In this document: positions 11,099-22,215 of the stretch, piece by piece | Layout: the number at the start of each line of letters is the position of its first letter | Position numbering within the stretch: the first letter of the stretch is position 1 | From: Gerris lacustris | Taxonomy: Eukaryota; Arthropoda; Insecta; Hemiptera; Gerridae | Reading direction: 5' to 3' | DNA length: 64,000 bases | Assembly: GCA_951217055.1 (NCBI GenBank) | Contig: OX578280.1 | Span: 64,969,313 to 65,033,312, forward strand | Notes under the pieces: generated by a model | Database searches by the model: none | Told to the model about the DNA's origin: nothing | Seen by the model: the letters and a program-made list of their open reading frames with translations, nothing else | Translations under genes and position numbers: made by a program

Positions 11099-12225
11099 CT
11101 TTTTAGGGTTTTGTAGATGAGTAAACATACCCGTTATGTAATTATGATTTTTTTGTCTTCGATCTCAAGGGTCCCGGGTTTGATTCCCCGGGGAGATAAA
11201 TTTCATTTTTCAGATTTGCATCGCCCCACCATAAGGTATAACCATGAATTATTTTGAAATTTTAGCACCAGCCGTTATATAGTGGTTGGGGGGGGGGGGG
11301 TGTTTTTTGGGAATATTTTGATTTATTTAACCAATAAGAAATGTAAAATTTAAAAAAGCATATATATATTTGTGTCCTACTCTTCAGCAGCTTTCATTTG
11401 ATACCCAACTCAAAATTTTCAAAAAATAAAATTTTGGGCGCACTTCACTTTTTCGCGCCCAAAAATTGGCAATTTTTGAAAATTTAGGATGAACTCCCGG
11501 AATTTTCATCGCGCCACAATAAGGTATTAGCATGAATTATTTCGAAATTTTAGCACCAGCCGAACTATAGTGGTTGGGGGGGGACATTTTTTTTTGGGTA
11601 TATTTTGATTTTTTTAACTAATAAGGAATGCAAAATTTAAAAAAGCATATGTATATTTGTGTCCTACTCTTCAGCAGCTTTCATTTGATACCCAACTCAA
11701 AATTTTCAAAACATAAAATTTTGGGCGCATTTCACTTTTTCGAGTCCAAAATTGGCAATTTTTGAAAATTTAGGATGAACTCCCGGAATTTTCATCGCGC
11801 CACAATAAGGTATTAGCATGAATTATTTCGAAATTTTAGCACCAGCCGATCTATAGTGGATGGGGGGGGGGGATTTTTTTGGGTATATTTTGATTTTTTT
11901 AACCAATAAGAAATGGAAAATTTAAAAAAGCATATATATATTTGTGTCCTACTCTTCAGCAGCTTTCATTTGATACCTCATTCAAAAATTTAAAAAAATT
12001 AAAAATTTTGAGTTTATCACATTTTTTCGAATTGCGCATGTGCATATCAAATTTTGAACTTCTATATAATTTTCCTGTGGTTGGGTCAAAAAGTTGCACC
12101 AGTGTTTCAAATTTCAGCACTTTCGCTTAAACGGTTCGGGCCCTATGAACCAAAGAGCGACGGACAGACGGACACATCACCCTCGGCATAAGGGTTTTGA
12201 GAAGTATCTACAAAACCCTAAAAAG
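11099..12225. mobile_element. TIR element with three internal tandem copies
   Basis: A perfect 20-bp terminal inverted repeat, CTTTTTAGGGTTTTGTAGAT at 11099-11118 and its complement at 12206-12225, bounds 1127 bp. The interior has three tandem units of about 288 bp and ends with a GACGGACAGACGGACAC segment and a hairpin AGGGTTTTG...CAAAACCCT just inside the right end. No protein is encoded. A GGTTTGATTCC box (11177-11187) inside CCCGGG/CCCCGGGG context resembles a B box. It sits inside a repeat whose other copy (29945-30525) lacks it. Confidence 0.75.
11218..12000 (+). repeat. Tandem repeat, ~288-bp unit, 2.7 copies
   Basis: Units start at about 11218, 11508 and 11793 with CATCGCGCCACAATAAGGTA, pass through TAGCACCAGCCG, a poly-G run and TTTGTGTCCTACTCTTCAGC, and end at AAAATTTTGGGCGCA-type sequence. 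The third unit is cut short. G-run length differs between units, as expected for slippage. Confidence 0.9.
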
Positions 12226-12455
12226 CAGTTACTTTAAACAAACAGCAAAATAGTTTTGTTAAATATAAACAATTAACACTAATCGTGCTATGAGGGGAAG
12301 AATTATTTTTTATTCCCGCCCTAGTGCAGAAATAAAGAAGAAATATGAAACGCGCAAGCGCAATGAATACAACTATGAAAAGAATCAGTTTCTACGCATC
12401 TAAATCAGAGATAAAATGTTTATATTTCGTATCAATCATAGATAAACAATTTTAA
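12226..12455 (+). repeat. Hairpin repeat (right part)
   Basis: Matches 30305-30525: AAACAAACAGCAAAATAGTT, GAAACGCGCAAGCGCAATGA and ATGTTTATATTTCGTATCAA. It is the continuation of 10890-11098 after the inserted TIR element. Confidence 0.75.
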
Positions 12456-12539
12456 GTTAGTCCCCCAGAAATTAAATAATTAATGAATATACTCTAAATT
12501 AGGAGGCTAGACCTAAATTAATTTATAACAAATTATTTT

Positions 12540-12740
12540 TTTTAATGAATGGTTCTGACGAATTTGATAAAAGAAAAAAAAAAAAAAATAGTGTATTTAA
12601 ATGAAATATGGTTCAAATATAAGTTGTTTTCTCGGAAGACATCTATTTTCTTTGAGATCGATGAAATTGAAGCTTAGTTTGCTGAAAATACAAACCAAAA
12701 TTTATACAACCGCCTGTTAAATACTATACGTTTATGTTTA
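12540..12740 (+). repeat. Degraded ACTTTCTC-family segment
   Basis: GGTTCTGACGAATTTGAT, TAAGTTGTTTTCTCGGAAGA and CAACCGCCTGTTAAATA correspond to the distal part of the repeat at 4234-4913, heavily diverged. Confidence 0.45.
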
Positions 12741-12780
12741 ATAATAAGGTGATAGTGATAGTAGTACAATGAATACAAAC

Positions 12781-13012
12781 ACCTATTGTTTAAATATGTT
12801 ACTATAGATAAAAACCTATCGACCTCCTGTCAAATCCCAACTTCCTAGCACGATATTTAAAAGCGTTACATTTTAAATGTCGTTCATTGAAACTTCAGCC
12901 CGCCTATTGTTTAAATATGTTACTATAAATAAAAACCTATCGACCTCCTGTCTTCCGAAATCCTAACTTCCTTGTGTGATATTTAAAAGCACCACATTTT
13001 TCATGTCGTTTT
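12781..13012 (+). repeat. Two tandem ~118-bp units
   Basis: CACCTATTGTTTAAATATGT...AAAACCTATCGACCTCCTGTC...AAAAGCGTTACATTTT occurs twice in tandem. Related single or paired units are at 29235-29360 (inverted, next to the 41-bp minisatellite) and 56400-56555. Confidence 0.75.
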
Positions 13013-14650
13013 TTGCGTGAAATAATTTTCTTCTGTCCCCCAGAGCCAAAAACAATTTTACCTTAAAATGCTTATGTAAGCGCGAAATACATCAGATTTT
13101 CGCTCACTATTACAATTCTTCTCTTTGATATATTTTTATACACTTCATACACATGAGAAAGTAAAAATGTGAGATTGGATCGTTACCTTCATTTTTTCGT
13201 TAACTTTAAATAAGTTTCAATTTTTCTTCAGTTTTTGCCATTTAATTTCATGCATGAAAGAATTTTCTCTTTTCCCTTGGTTTCTTTTTCTATTAATTTT
13301 TCTTCTCAACTGTGTATATTATTAAATTATTTTTTAATAATTGAAATATATGCATATATAAATATATGCCACTGTTTCAAGGTCAGGTATAAAGGATTTA
13401 GAATTACTAATCTTTATTATATTAGTTAAACCAATTAACATAAATAAAACCAAACCAATAAAAAAAGAGTTATTTTATTTATTTTTTATTTTTTGTTATT
13501 ATTTTTTATTTATTATTATTATTATTTTTTCTTTATTGTTATTATTATTTTTTATTTTTTTGTTAAAATTTAAGATATGAAACGTTAGTGGAGGTAATCA
13601 TTAAAAGGTTGAAATAAATAACGAAAAAAAGTTAAGATACAATAAGGAAAAATTAAAATATAAATGTAATTCATACTAAACTCCTAACAAGAGCATAAAA
13701 TATAAAACACTGACAATGACAATAACTAGGAAAATGAAAATAAATAAATAAATAGATGAATAAATAAACAAAACAACCAAAATGAATCAATAAAATGAGA
13801 AAAAAGTCCAGTCATGCACCATGACTTAATGAGCGAATTTACAAAGAAATCTGCGTATTATTGGCATGTAAATCTACGTATTATGATAATATAAGAAAAT
13901 TTTGGTTTAGAATTTTGATGGGTGAAAAAAAAAAATTGGTACATAAGGCTACGGGGAACAAAATTCAAAATAGTATTAACCCTTCAAGATGCATCTCGTT
14001 GGAAAGCTCTTTAAGAGAACAGTAATTGTTGTTATATACACTTTTGTAATATTTTCATACAAGAGGGGGGTAAAATGGAAAAAAAATGTTTCTATGCTAT
14101 TTTTGACTTTTGACCCTAAATGGTCAAAATTTGACCCCTAAATGGACTCCAAAAATTTTTTTTGGCCAACGAACTAATCCTTTCTTTTTATATTATTGAC
14201 ACTTTCAAATTTGTTTGGAATTATTAAGTGCATCCTAAGGGGAGATATCGTCTGGAGTGACACATATAATGTATACATACATAATATATACATACATAAA
14301 AAAAGTGTTACATTTTAGGAATCGATTCAGAATAGTCTAAAATGAATTTCCAATGAGAAAATTTTCAAACTTTTTGAAGCCATTGCAATAGCTTAATTTT
14401 CTTAAAAATTCGGTAATAATAAGATATAAAAAGAACATAAAAAATTACTAATAAAAAAGCCATTAAAAAAATGTTATTTAAAACATTGGCAGAGAGAAGT
14501 GCAGTGACTTTGTTAAGCATTCTTTATATTTTAAGATCTATTTACGATTTTTTTTGTACGTTGCTACTTATTTATTTAATTGTTTTCTTATTGTCTCTTA
14601 ACTGATATTTCGTTTTATTGTCTCGGTTTTCCTTTTCGACATTTTGATGA
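13013..14650. other. AT-rich spacer
   Basis: Low-complexity TTATTATTT sequence at 13470-13570; otherwise AT-rich with no gene. At 14101-14150 TTTGACCCTAAATGG is tandemly duplicated with small differences. Confidence 0.5.
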
Positions 14651-14658
14651 CTGATTAA

Positions 14659-15294
14659 CAGAGACCTTCAAAATGTAGCATTTATTTTTATGAAATGTGG
14701 CACTAAAAAGTGTGGCAATATGGCACTTATTTTGTCCAAATGTGGCATTTATTTTTCAACTTTCCCCTAGATTTGATTGAAGGAGTGGGGACTGAGTGGC
14801 AGTGGCTTAGATGACAACGTCTGACGGGTTCTATTGAAAACAATGGGCTGACTGGGTGGCGCCACCTGCAGGTAGCGGCTAGACAGAGGGACGGTGGACT
14901 GGGTAGTGCTACCCGGCGTGTGGCGCCACCTCTTGTGGTAGGTTGCATTCTATTATCATTGGTGATTGGGTAGCACCACTCGAGTGGCGCTACCCGAATG
15001 ACGAAGTGTGTCACTACCCTAAGATAGGAATCCACCTCACTTGGGGAATCCTCAGCACCTTGGAATCCTGCCCTGCAAGGGCGTATCTTACCTGGTTTCA
15101 TGGGTTGAAGTAGAACCCCTTAGAATATTAGAATATTTCTATTTTTTCTCAGAACTTGGCCCAAATAAGGCAAAATGTGGCACAAAGTGTGGCATTTTAC
15201 CGAAAATCGGCAAAATGTGGCTTTATACCGAAAAATAGGAAAAATGTGGCATTTTAGTATGGCGCCATGGCAAAAAGGCATTTGAAGGTCTCTG
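14659..15294. mobile_element. hAT-like non-autonomous element with 8-bp TSD
   Basis: Termini CAGAGACCTTCAAAATG and CATTTGAAGGTCTCTG are inverted repeats, and the element is flanked by a perfect 8-bp duplication CTGATTAA at 14651-14658 and 15295-15302. An 8-bp duplication and a CAG(A/G)G start are the hallmarks of the hAT superfamily. AAATGTGGCA-type motifs are reiterated near both ends (14675-14750; 15171-15255), as in hAT transposase-binding regions. The centre is unusually GC-rich and holds GGGTAGCACCACTCGAGTGG followed by CGCTACCC, a near-perfect palindrome at about 14967-14994. There is no transposase; the 124-codon minus-strand frame is not recognisable. Confidence 0.88.
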
Positions 15295-15302
15295 CTGATT
15301 AA

Positions 15303-16439
15303 GCACTGATGATGGCCCTATAGTGGCTAAAAGCTACTCTGAATTATTTTATTAAGTATTTTTGTAAAAATAGAGACTCTTTTATTTCAACACTTTGTGA
15401 AAAGTATACTTCTTTTGTTAAGCAGTAATACAAATTTTAAAAGAGGAAAATACAATTAGGTTATAAGATAAAATAACTTAGACTACTCTACACATTAATT
15501 CAATTAAATAAATAAAACAAAAAAATTCCAAAAGCACCCTAAATTAAGTTAAATTTAACATTGTACTTAAATTTTCAATGAATTTTCATTTTTGTATTAA
15601 ATTTCAAACCTTATAAGGGAATATATGTAAGAAGGAAAACCAAACCAAAGTAAAATGTAACTTTCCTGGGAAATTAACATGAACACTATCCAGTTTCATA
15701 ATTAAATGGTTTTAAACTTGATTCCTTAATTAAGTTTAAGAAATTACGACACAAATTAGATACAATCTTAAGCACGAAGAGAAAGTTTAACTAAGAGACT
15801 TAACCTCAACAGTGTTTCAATATTGGATAACTTATAAATACGAACAAAATTGTGACTCAGTTGAAAGTCGAAATTAGTAAGGCCAATGAGATTTGTTTTG
15901 ACGAATTTCGATTCAAGCAGAGCTAATTTGTGAAATACATTGTGAGTTTTAATTAAAATTGTATATGTGGCATTATTATTTGGTTCTATTTGCTATCCTT
16001 AATGTTATGTGAATACTTAGTATGTAGAGGGAGGTTTTAATTCTATTCGAATCAATGGAGTTTGAATAAAACTTTAAAAGTTCAAATAATCACAATGAGG
16101 AAACAATTATTATTTAAAAAAAGGTCTGAATTAGGTAGAATATGAAAAGGTCAGTAATAATTAAATAAAAAGAAATTTTCATCGGAGAAAAAAAAGCTTC
16201 ATCAAAAACTTTTTACAAAACCAAATGATCTAGAGGCCAAAAATATCTTCTCCGAAGTGCCCTCTACAAGATAGGATACTTTTTATTCGGGTTTTCACGT
16301 AAAAAAAAAAAGTACTCGTAATAAAAGTGTACACTATCAAAAGCTTTTTGATAGTTTTCCTTTTTTTGGCATTTGAGGGCGTTAGGGAGGTCAGATCCAA
16401 AATATGACCAATCTGCGTCACTTCAAGCCCTACAAGATA
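15303..16439. other. AT-rich spacer
   Basis: No gene, element or tandem structure recognised. Confidence 0.45.
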
Positions 16440-16691
16440 GGCTAGTTAGTTTTTTTTATAGAGTTACATTAAGTCAGAAATATCGCCTGGAACAAAGTCC
16501 TGCAGTGAAATAGTAATCGCAAAAACTAAGTTTTTCATATTTTGTCAAACTTTGTTTGGGGCCTATGCGCGACCGGAAGATGTCAACCGATTTTGATAAT
16601 TTTTTTCCTTCTTTTTAGTCTATATAATTCTCAACTTTTCCGCACTATTACAACTTTGAAATAAAAAAAATAAGTTTTTTCGGCCCACCCT
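16440..16691 (-). mobile_element. Solo terminus ending TAGGGTGGGCC
   Basis: Read on the minus strand from 16691 the sequence starts TAGGGTGGGCCGAAAAAACT and contains AAAATCGGTTGACATC. The first 11 bases equal the terminus of the 9-bp-TSD inverted-repeat element at 34372, which has an AATCGG module at a similar depth. No partner end is visible. Confidence 0.35.
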
Positions 16692-16719
16692 ACTCATTAT
16701 GTCACTTCTTTAATAAAGT

Positions 16720-17000
16720 GAACACATACGAGGTCTCACTTACGAATTAGCAGCTCAGTTATGAGGTGTTACAACTAACCTTCACCAAAACACATACGAG
16801 GTGTGGTTATAAGCTATCACATAACAAGTAGTTTGCGATTCTGATACGAGATGTCACGACTGCCCATTTTCTATGTGAAGGATTTTTTTTTTTTTTTTTT
16901 TCACTTACGAGACCTCGCATGTAGTTGCAGACAAGCCTCCCAAGGCCAATATAATGAAAACCTCAAAATCACCATTTTGGTAGTTACGAGGTATCACTTC
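16720..17000 (+). repeat. Degenerate TACGAGGTNTCAC repeats
   Basis: Variants at about 16728, 16795, 16844, 16903 and 16981 (TACGAGGTCTCAC, TACGAGGTGTGG, TACGAGATGTCAC, TACGAGACCTCGC, TACGAGGTATCAC) at irregular 55-80 bp spacing. The order and function are unknown. Confidence 0.5.
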
Positions 17001-17149
17001 TTATTTCGATATGCGTAAATGCACACAATGATTTTCAATACCACACTATCTAATTTATTTATTTATTATTTAACATATGAGTAAAGTGTTCAACTGGTGG
17101 TGGTTTACATTTCGGTTTCCGTTTCAGCTGGGGACAAATTTAATTTGAT

Positions 17150-17360
17150 CAATATCTACATCAATAAAACTAGATGTTCTCCAGGAAATAGACTTACTTG
17201 TATATGGTCAATTTCATATAAAATTGATCACATTTTATATTTTTCTTTTTAAATAAACATCGTCGGAACTTTTTCATAAATAAAAATACATTTTCATTTT
17301 ATTAAAAGTTTTTGGGGGATAGCTCTCCCAAATTTAGAGCTACATTTATTTTCTTGATTG
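17150..17360 (+). repeat. Degraded ACTTTCTC-family segment
   Basis: AAACTAGATGTTCTCCAGGA and GGGGGATAGCTCTCCCAAATTTAGAGCTA parallel the copy at 31987-32507, in the opposite orientation. Confidence 0.45.
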
Positions 17361-17590
17361 AGATTTATTAATTCATTTTAGAAATTGCATTAAAATCATC
17401 CAAGTAGTTTAGGCTTTTGCAAAGAGGACAGATAAATTTTTTTTTTTTTTTCAAAAACACTTTTTTGAACTTTTAAGAGACCTAATGGATAAATCAAATT
17501 CTTGCGTCATCACAATTAATTCAACAATCTTTCTCAAATATCACATTAGTTTCTCTATATATAATATTTACTACGTACAACAGAAAGTTA

Positions 17591-18318
17591 AATAAACAGG
17601 TTAAGTGCGTGCTAGTCAGTACACAGCGAGGGTCCGTAGGCAACCCTGTATAGTTTATGTAGTACCCTATTGATGGTGTTTTTTAAAATGCTAAAGAGCT
17701 TACTTTGAACTATCCTATGGGTCTGATATTCTCAAAACACATAAAAAAACTTCTGATAAAGTATGTTTTTGCCACTGAACCGGACTACAACCATATAAAT
17801 ACATAAAAAAGACCATAGTTATAAAAAACGTATTTTGTCAATAAAAAATAAAATAATATTTTATTCGAAATGTTCAAAAAGTGGTATCTTTACTTTTGGT
17901 CGAAGAATGGAAGGAATTTTTTCAGATTTTTTTCACTTCACATAAGCGAGATAGAGGGGGGGGGGGGACACGTTTCACACCCACTTTAAACTCGCCCACT
18001 CTCCCCTATCAAAGTTATAACCAAAGAATTATATATTTTTGTAATCATCTCGATACCCCTCACGGTGTCGAAAAAAAAAAAAAAAAAAAAAAAAAAATTT
18101 AACCCTTATGTTTTTTTACCCTTTTTCTTTTTGAAAAATTTTTTTTTTAAGTCGCTATATTTTTAAAATATTATGTGGGTAGGTACAAGACACATACATA
18201 CCAAATTTCAAAGTGATCGGACGAAATGTGTAGCCGTGAGAGCAGGCGACAGGACGGACGGACAGACACACGCAGGAAAATATAAGGGTCCTTGGTTTTG
18301 CCTACGGACCCTAAAAAG
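17591..18318 (+). mobile_element. GGGTCCGTAGGC repeat element, copy A
   Basis: A 728-bp unit repeated in inverted orientation at 25105-25822. It has subterminal inverted repeats (AGGGTCCGTAGGCAA at 17629-17643; TTGCCTACGGACCCT at 18298-18312), a G-run, a poly-A tract (18070-18097), the module CCAAATTTCAAAGTGATCGG (~18200), GGACGGACGGACAGACACAC, and a right-end hairpin AGGGTCC...GGACCCT followed by AAAAAG. It is non-coding. Confidence 0.8.
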
Positions 18319-18696
18319 AATTCAAAGTTTATAGAAGTATAAATATCTTGCACCTTTTTTAAAGAAATATAAGAAATGTCCCGTTTAAGTTATTTAAGAT
18401 TGTTGCCAAAGGTACGATGGCCAAGAAAGTTTCACGTAATCCCAAAAGGAAAACTATAAAGGTGGCACATGTGATGTCTGGTTCTTGAATTTTTCACCTT
18501 TACAGGGTTCTATTCCAACTATTTCCGTGATGGTTAAGAACTATCAATTATTTAAGTTGTATCAAACTCCCCTCTCAAAAAAGCAAGTTGTTTAATAAAC
18601 TAATAGTTGAAGAATGCAGTGGCGCAAGAGGCCTTTCGTTTGAGATACACATGTTTTAATAATACTAGAAACTAACTAACTAACTCCGTGGTACTA

Positions 18697-18860
18697 CAGC
18701 CAGCCAGTGGGGTATAGGCCTAGGCCCTCCACATGGCGCAACAGCCAGTGGATTGTAGGCCTAGGCCCTCCATGTGGCGCAACAGCCAGTGAAGTGTAGG
18801 CCTAGGCCCTCCAAGAGGCTTAAAAGCCACTGAAGGTCCTAGGGCAAGACATGCTAAAGA
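18697..18860 (+). repeat. 41-bp GC-rich tandem repeat, ~3.5 copies
   Basis: Units contain CAGCCAGTGG, TAGGCCTAGGCCCTCC and TGGCGCA. The core AGGCCTAGGCC contains overlapping palindromes. Copies degrade toward the right. Confidence 0.85.
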
Positions 18861-19540
18861 GGGCTTAATATAGTATAAAACTATATAGTTGTATGAGCTA
18901 ATATAGTTCCTCTGTAACTATATTACTGTGCGTATTACTATACGCATGATGACACGTATTTAGTGCGTCGCATTGTACTACAAAATACTAGTTGTTATTG
19001 ATGATAGTTTAGTAACATTGACGATAAAATCTTCTGCATGTTGGGTTGGAAACTAAAGTTCGAGTTGTAGATCAATGATGATCTAAAAATCTAAGAATAC
19101 TTAGATTCGAGAGGCGAAACCTCTAACAAAATTTATTACTTCATATTGATGAAAATAGCAATCTGCGAATTGTCGCAGATGGCTATTTTCTGCCAAATCC
19201 CTAAAAAAAAAAGTACTTTTGCTTACTAGCTTACCTAAGTTAACAAAAGATAGATCCAATCATCCAAATAGGATCTATTGATCTATATATTGGTTCCAAT
19301 TTTTTTAAGCATTGTGATCATTATAATGAAAGAAATTTTTGTAAATTCAATAATTCCTTGAGAGAAATCTTTCCGTCAACTTCTTTGCAAAGTGCCATAT
19401 CTTTAAATCTACTCCTTCGATTTTAAATAAATTTGAATGTTAGGTCATATATGCAGAATATCGGCCCCTTATTAATTTCAACTCTCATCCATTACTTTCT
19501 CTTTCGCATGCGAACTAACTGTTGTTAATGATGAGCTATA
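18861..19540. other. AT-rich spacer
   Basis: Contains a local inverted repeat (AAAATAGCAATCTGCG...CGCAGATGGCTATTTT near 19152-19190). Nothing else is recognised. Confidence 0.4.
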
Positions 19541-20463
19541 TGGGTATATGTAAATTGCACCATGTTTTTAGCAGAAATAAAAAAGAATGTTTTACGAAGT
19601 AAGAAAAACCTTGTGAATTGCACCACTACTTCTCAAAACGAGGTAAGGAAAATCAAGTAAATTGCACCACTGCCTTCCAGAACGAGGTAGGTCAAACTAT
19701 GTAAATTGCACCAATTCCTTTCAACCTCTTTTCTGAATAACCATCGATAAAATCGGCGCGTTAGGATAATGTAAACTGCACCATTTTTTAATTATGAGAA
19801 TAAACAAGATTTTACGAGGTATAAAAAAAATGTAAATTGCACCATTTTTTACTACGTTTTTATTAGCTTGCTTTCTTGTTTGTTTGTTTGTCCGGTACAA
19901 ATCTGGCAATCGATTTCTAACTAACTTCCCGAATAGCTGGACGCTAGACATTTGAAACTTTTAGCATAGCTCAGAACACGATGACAATGCATTATTTTAA
20001 TACTTTTAGCCATCTTTCAGTAGAATTTAATTGGTTTTCAGCAAATTTTGCTGTACGGAAAGTTAGTTCGGAAAAAATCCGCAAGTTATTTTATTTGTTT
20101 TGTCATATCCCATATTTACGCAATCTTAATTTTGACGGGTCTCAAATTTGTGATAGATAACCATTGAATGACAGCAAAACAGGAAATATCGAATATATTA
20201 TTTATCGATTATATTATTTAAAACATATCGATGGCACGCTTTAGATTTGGTGTTGGGGAGATCCGTTGCTCTCTAGATGGTTGTCATTTATGTGAAGTAA
20301 ATAAATTCGTAACTATTTTTTTTTTTTTTTCACTAACATTATATATTAAATAACAATAACAATTATATTATCAACATTACATACGATTCAACAGAAAATT
20401 TAAAAACGTAGTATATAAAAAGTTCTTTTTATCTTGAAATTTTAATTATAAGGATAAAAAATC

Positions 20464-20950
20464 GTGTACGGGGTACCTCGGAACTTTTTCTCACTTCGGT
20501 TTGTTCCTTATTTTTTACCGGTTCTAACGATATGCTATATGTCAACAAATTATTTATAATTTAGGTATTATTATTAACCGTCAAAGTTTCACAATTCAAA
20601 AATCGATAACTTAAAAATGGCAGCCAATATCAAAATGACATTTAGTGGATTTGTTTGTCATACAGGGAGGTACATTCGTGCCAAATTTCAACACAATCGG
20701 ACCACTTTTAGATGTTTTTATTTTTGCAGAAAACTGGGTTGAAAATGTTGATTTTCCGGGTAGCACCCCTACAGGAAAAGAGTGATTTTTCTGCCAAGTT
20801 TCAATTCTCTAGGTTAAATATCCTGGGCGCTACGATGATAACATACACACACACACACAAGACGTCGCGTAATGCTAAAAACCACTCATGAGGTCTTGAA
20901 AACACCTAAAACGGATAATTCAGTTGAAATCTCGAAAAAAACTCTTGTTT
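20464..20950 (+). repeat. Dispersed repeat, GTACGGGGTACCTCGGAACTT family, copy 1
   Basis: Parallels 37677-38625. Shared landmarks: GGGGTRCCTCGGAACTTT, GTTCHAACGMATGCTATATG-like sequence, CGTGCCAAATTTCAAC, GATTTTCCKGGYRGCACC, CTGCCAAGTTTCAA, a CA microsatellite and AAAACCACTCAKGA. This copy lacks the ~250-bp insert found in the second. Confidence 0.75.
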
Positions 20951-21509
20951 ACTAAGGTGAAGTAAAATATAGAGCTGTTGTAGTACCTACATTCAACTCA
21001 ACCAACTGAAAGTTGGATCCCTTCCTACCCGAACCGTACAGTATGGTACTGTTCGGTATTAGCCTAAATATCAGCCGGATATTTAGCCGGATAGATATTT
21101 ATATCGGATATTAGCCTATGATCCTAATATCTTCCTGTGTAAACGAGATGACTCAACGCCAAGGGTTTCCGACCAAGATTCGACCATTGGTCGTTGGATG
21201 GCCATTCCTTGGCCTAGTGTGAACCCACCTTATAATAAATAAAATAAATAAATAAATAACCATTTATTGCCAGAAAATTCAAAATTATAAATAATAAAAT
21301 ACAGTCTTCTTATATACATAATATTTATATAAAATCAGTTTCTTTATTCTTTTTTTTTTTTTTTTTTTAACATAATTCGGCAAATCAGAATAGTTCTGTG
21401 GATTGCGCAGTCGCAAGTTGGTCTGTTTTATGACATTTTTATTTTATTTTAGAAAAAATTAAACATGGATATACTAGAACATGCATAATCCTACTTTCTT
21501 TTCCTTTAA

Positions 21510-21929
21510 TCATTTGTATAACCAGACATCTTTGTATACTTCTCCCATCCGCTTCCACTCCGTCCTTTCCAGGGCTACCCTCTGCCAGGTCTCTCCTCCA
21601 CAAGATTTCCTCATTTCATCGTCCCAGCGGACCTGTGGTCTACCCTTCCTTCTTTTCTCACCCCTCGGATACCAGTTAATTAGCTTCTTCGTCCACCTTC
21701 CGTCTGTTGTTCTTGCAATGTGCCCGGCCCATTTCCACTTCCTCATAAGCATTGTCTCTCCAACATCCTCTATTCCAGTTGTAAGCCTTAATCTATCATT
21801 CGTCCATCGGTCTCTCCTTGTTATTCCAAGCATTATTCGTTCCATCCTTCTTTGGTTAATTCGTAATTTACTTATGACCTTCTGAGACAATGTCCACGTT
21901 TCTACCCCATACAACATGACTGGCAAACC
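21510..21929 (-). pseudogene. LINE ORF2 C-terminal fragment
   Basis: The C-terminal part of a non-LTR retrotransposon ORF2 (endonuclease-reverse transcriptase). The minus-strand frame of 138 codons starts just after a stop with LPVMLYGVETWTLSQK, the segment that follows the reverse-transcriptase core in many insect LINEs. It continues with RRMERIMLGITRRDRW, WKWAGHIARTTDGRWTKK and GRPQVRWDDEM, the usual C-terminal signature. The RT catalytic motifs (including YADD) and the endonuclease are absent, so the copy is 5'-truncated. The clade is not assigned. It sits inside the mirrored-array composite and reads toward its left array. The C-terminal frame itself is free of stops, suggesting moderate age. 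Confidence 0.88.
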
Positions 21930-22215
21930 TTATAATGAACTAAGAAGAAAAAGAAAAACTTTAATCGTTTCAAGAGGTAGTGGTGCAATTTACATTGTTT
22001 CACTTACCTCATCTTAAAAAAATGGTGCAATTTACATATGCCCTATTGTGCAAAAAAAAGTTGTGCAATTTACACTATTTTACTTACTTCGTTTCAAGAG
22101 GTAGTGGTGCAATTTACATAGTTTGATCTACTTCGTTTTTAACATGATTGGTGCAATTTACATACTTTGGTTTACTTCGTTCCAAAAAAGTGGTGCAATT
22201 TACAGTTCCCCGAGT

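Larger units (their letters stand above)
19550..22203. mobile_element. Composite element with mirrored GTAAATTGCACCA arrays
   Basis: Six GTAAATTGCACCA-type motifs at 19550, 19613, 19657, 19701, 19771 and 19832 face six complementary TGGTGCAATTTAC motifs at 21981, 22023, 22061, 22105, 22149 and 22191. Linkers share TTTACGAGGTA/ACTTCGTTYCAA sequences. Inverted subterminal arrays of a ~40-60-bp unit on each side of a 2.65-kb body are typical of the binding-site ends of DNA transposons. The body holds another dispersed repeat (20464-20950) and a LINE fragment (21510-21926), both likely later insertions. No transposase and no clear TSD are visible. Confidence 0.6.

Noticed and set aside
18171..18353. 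ORF with FLRVSVRPSCRLLSRLH
   Set aside because: Antisense reading of the GGACGGACGGACAGAC tract of a repeat element present in two copies.
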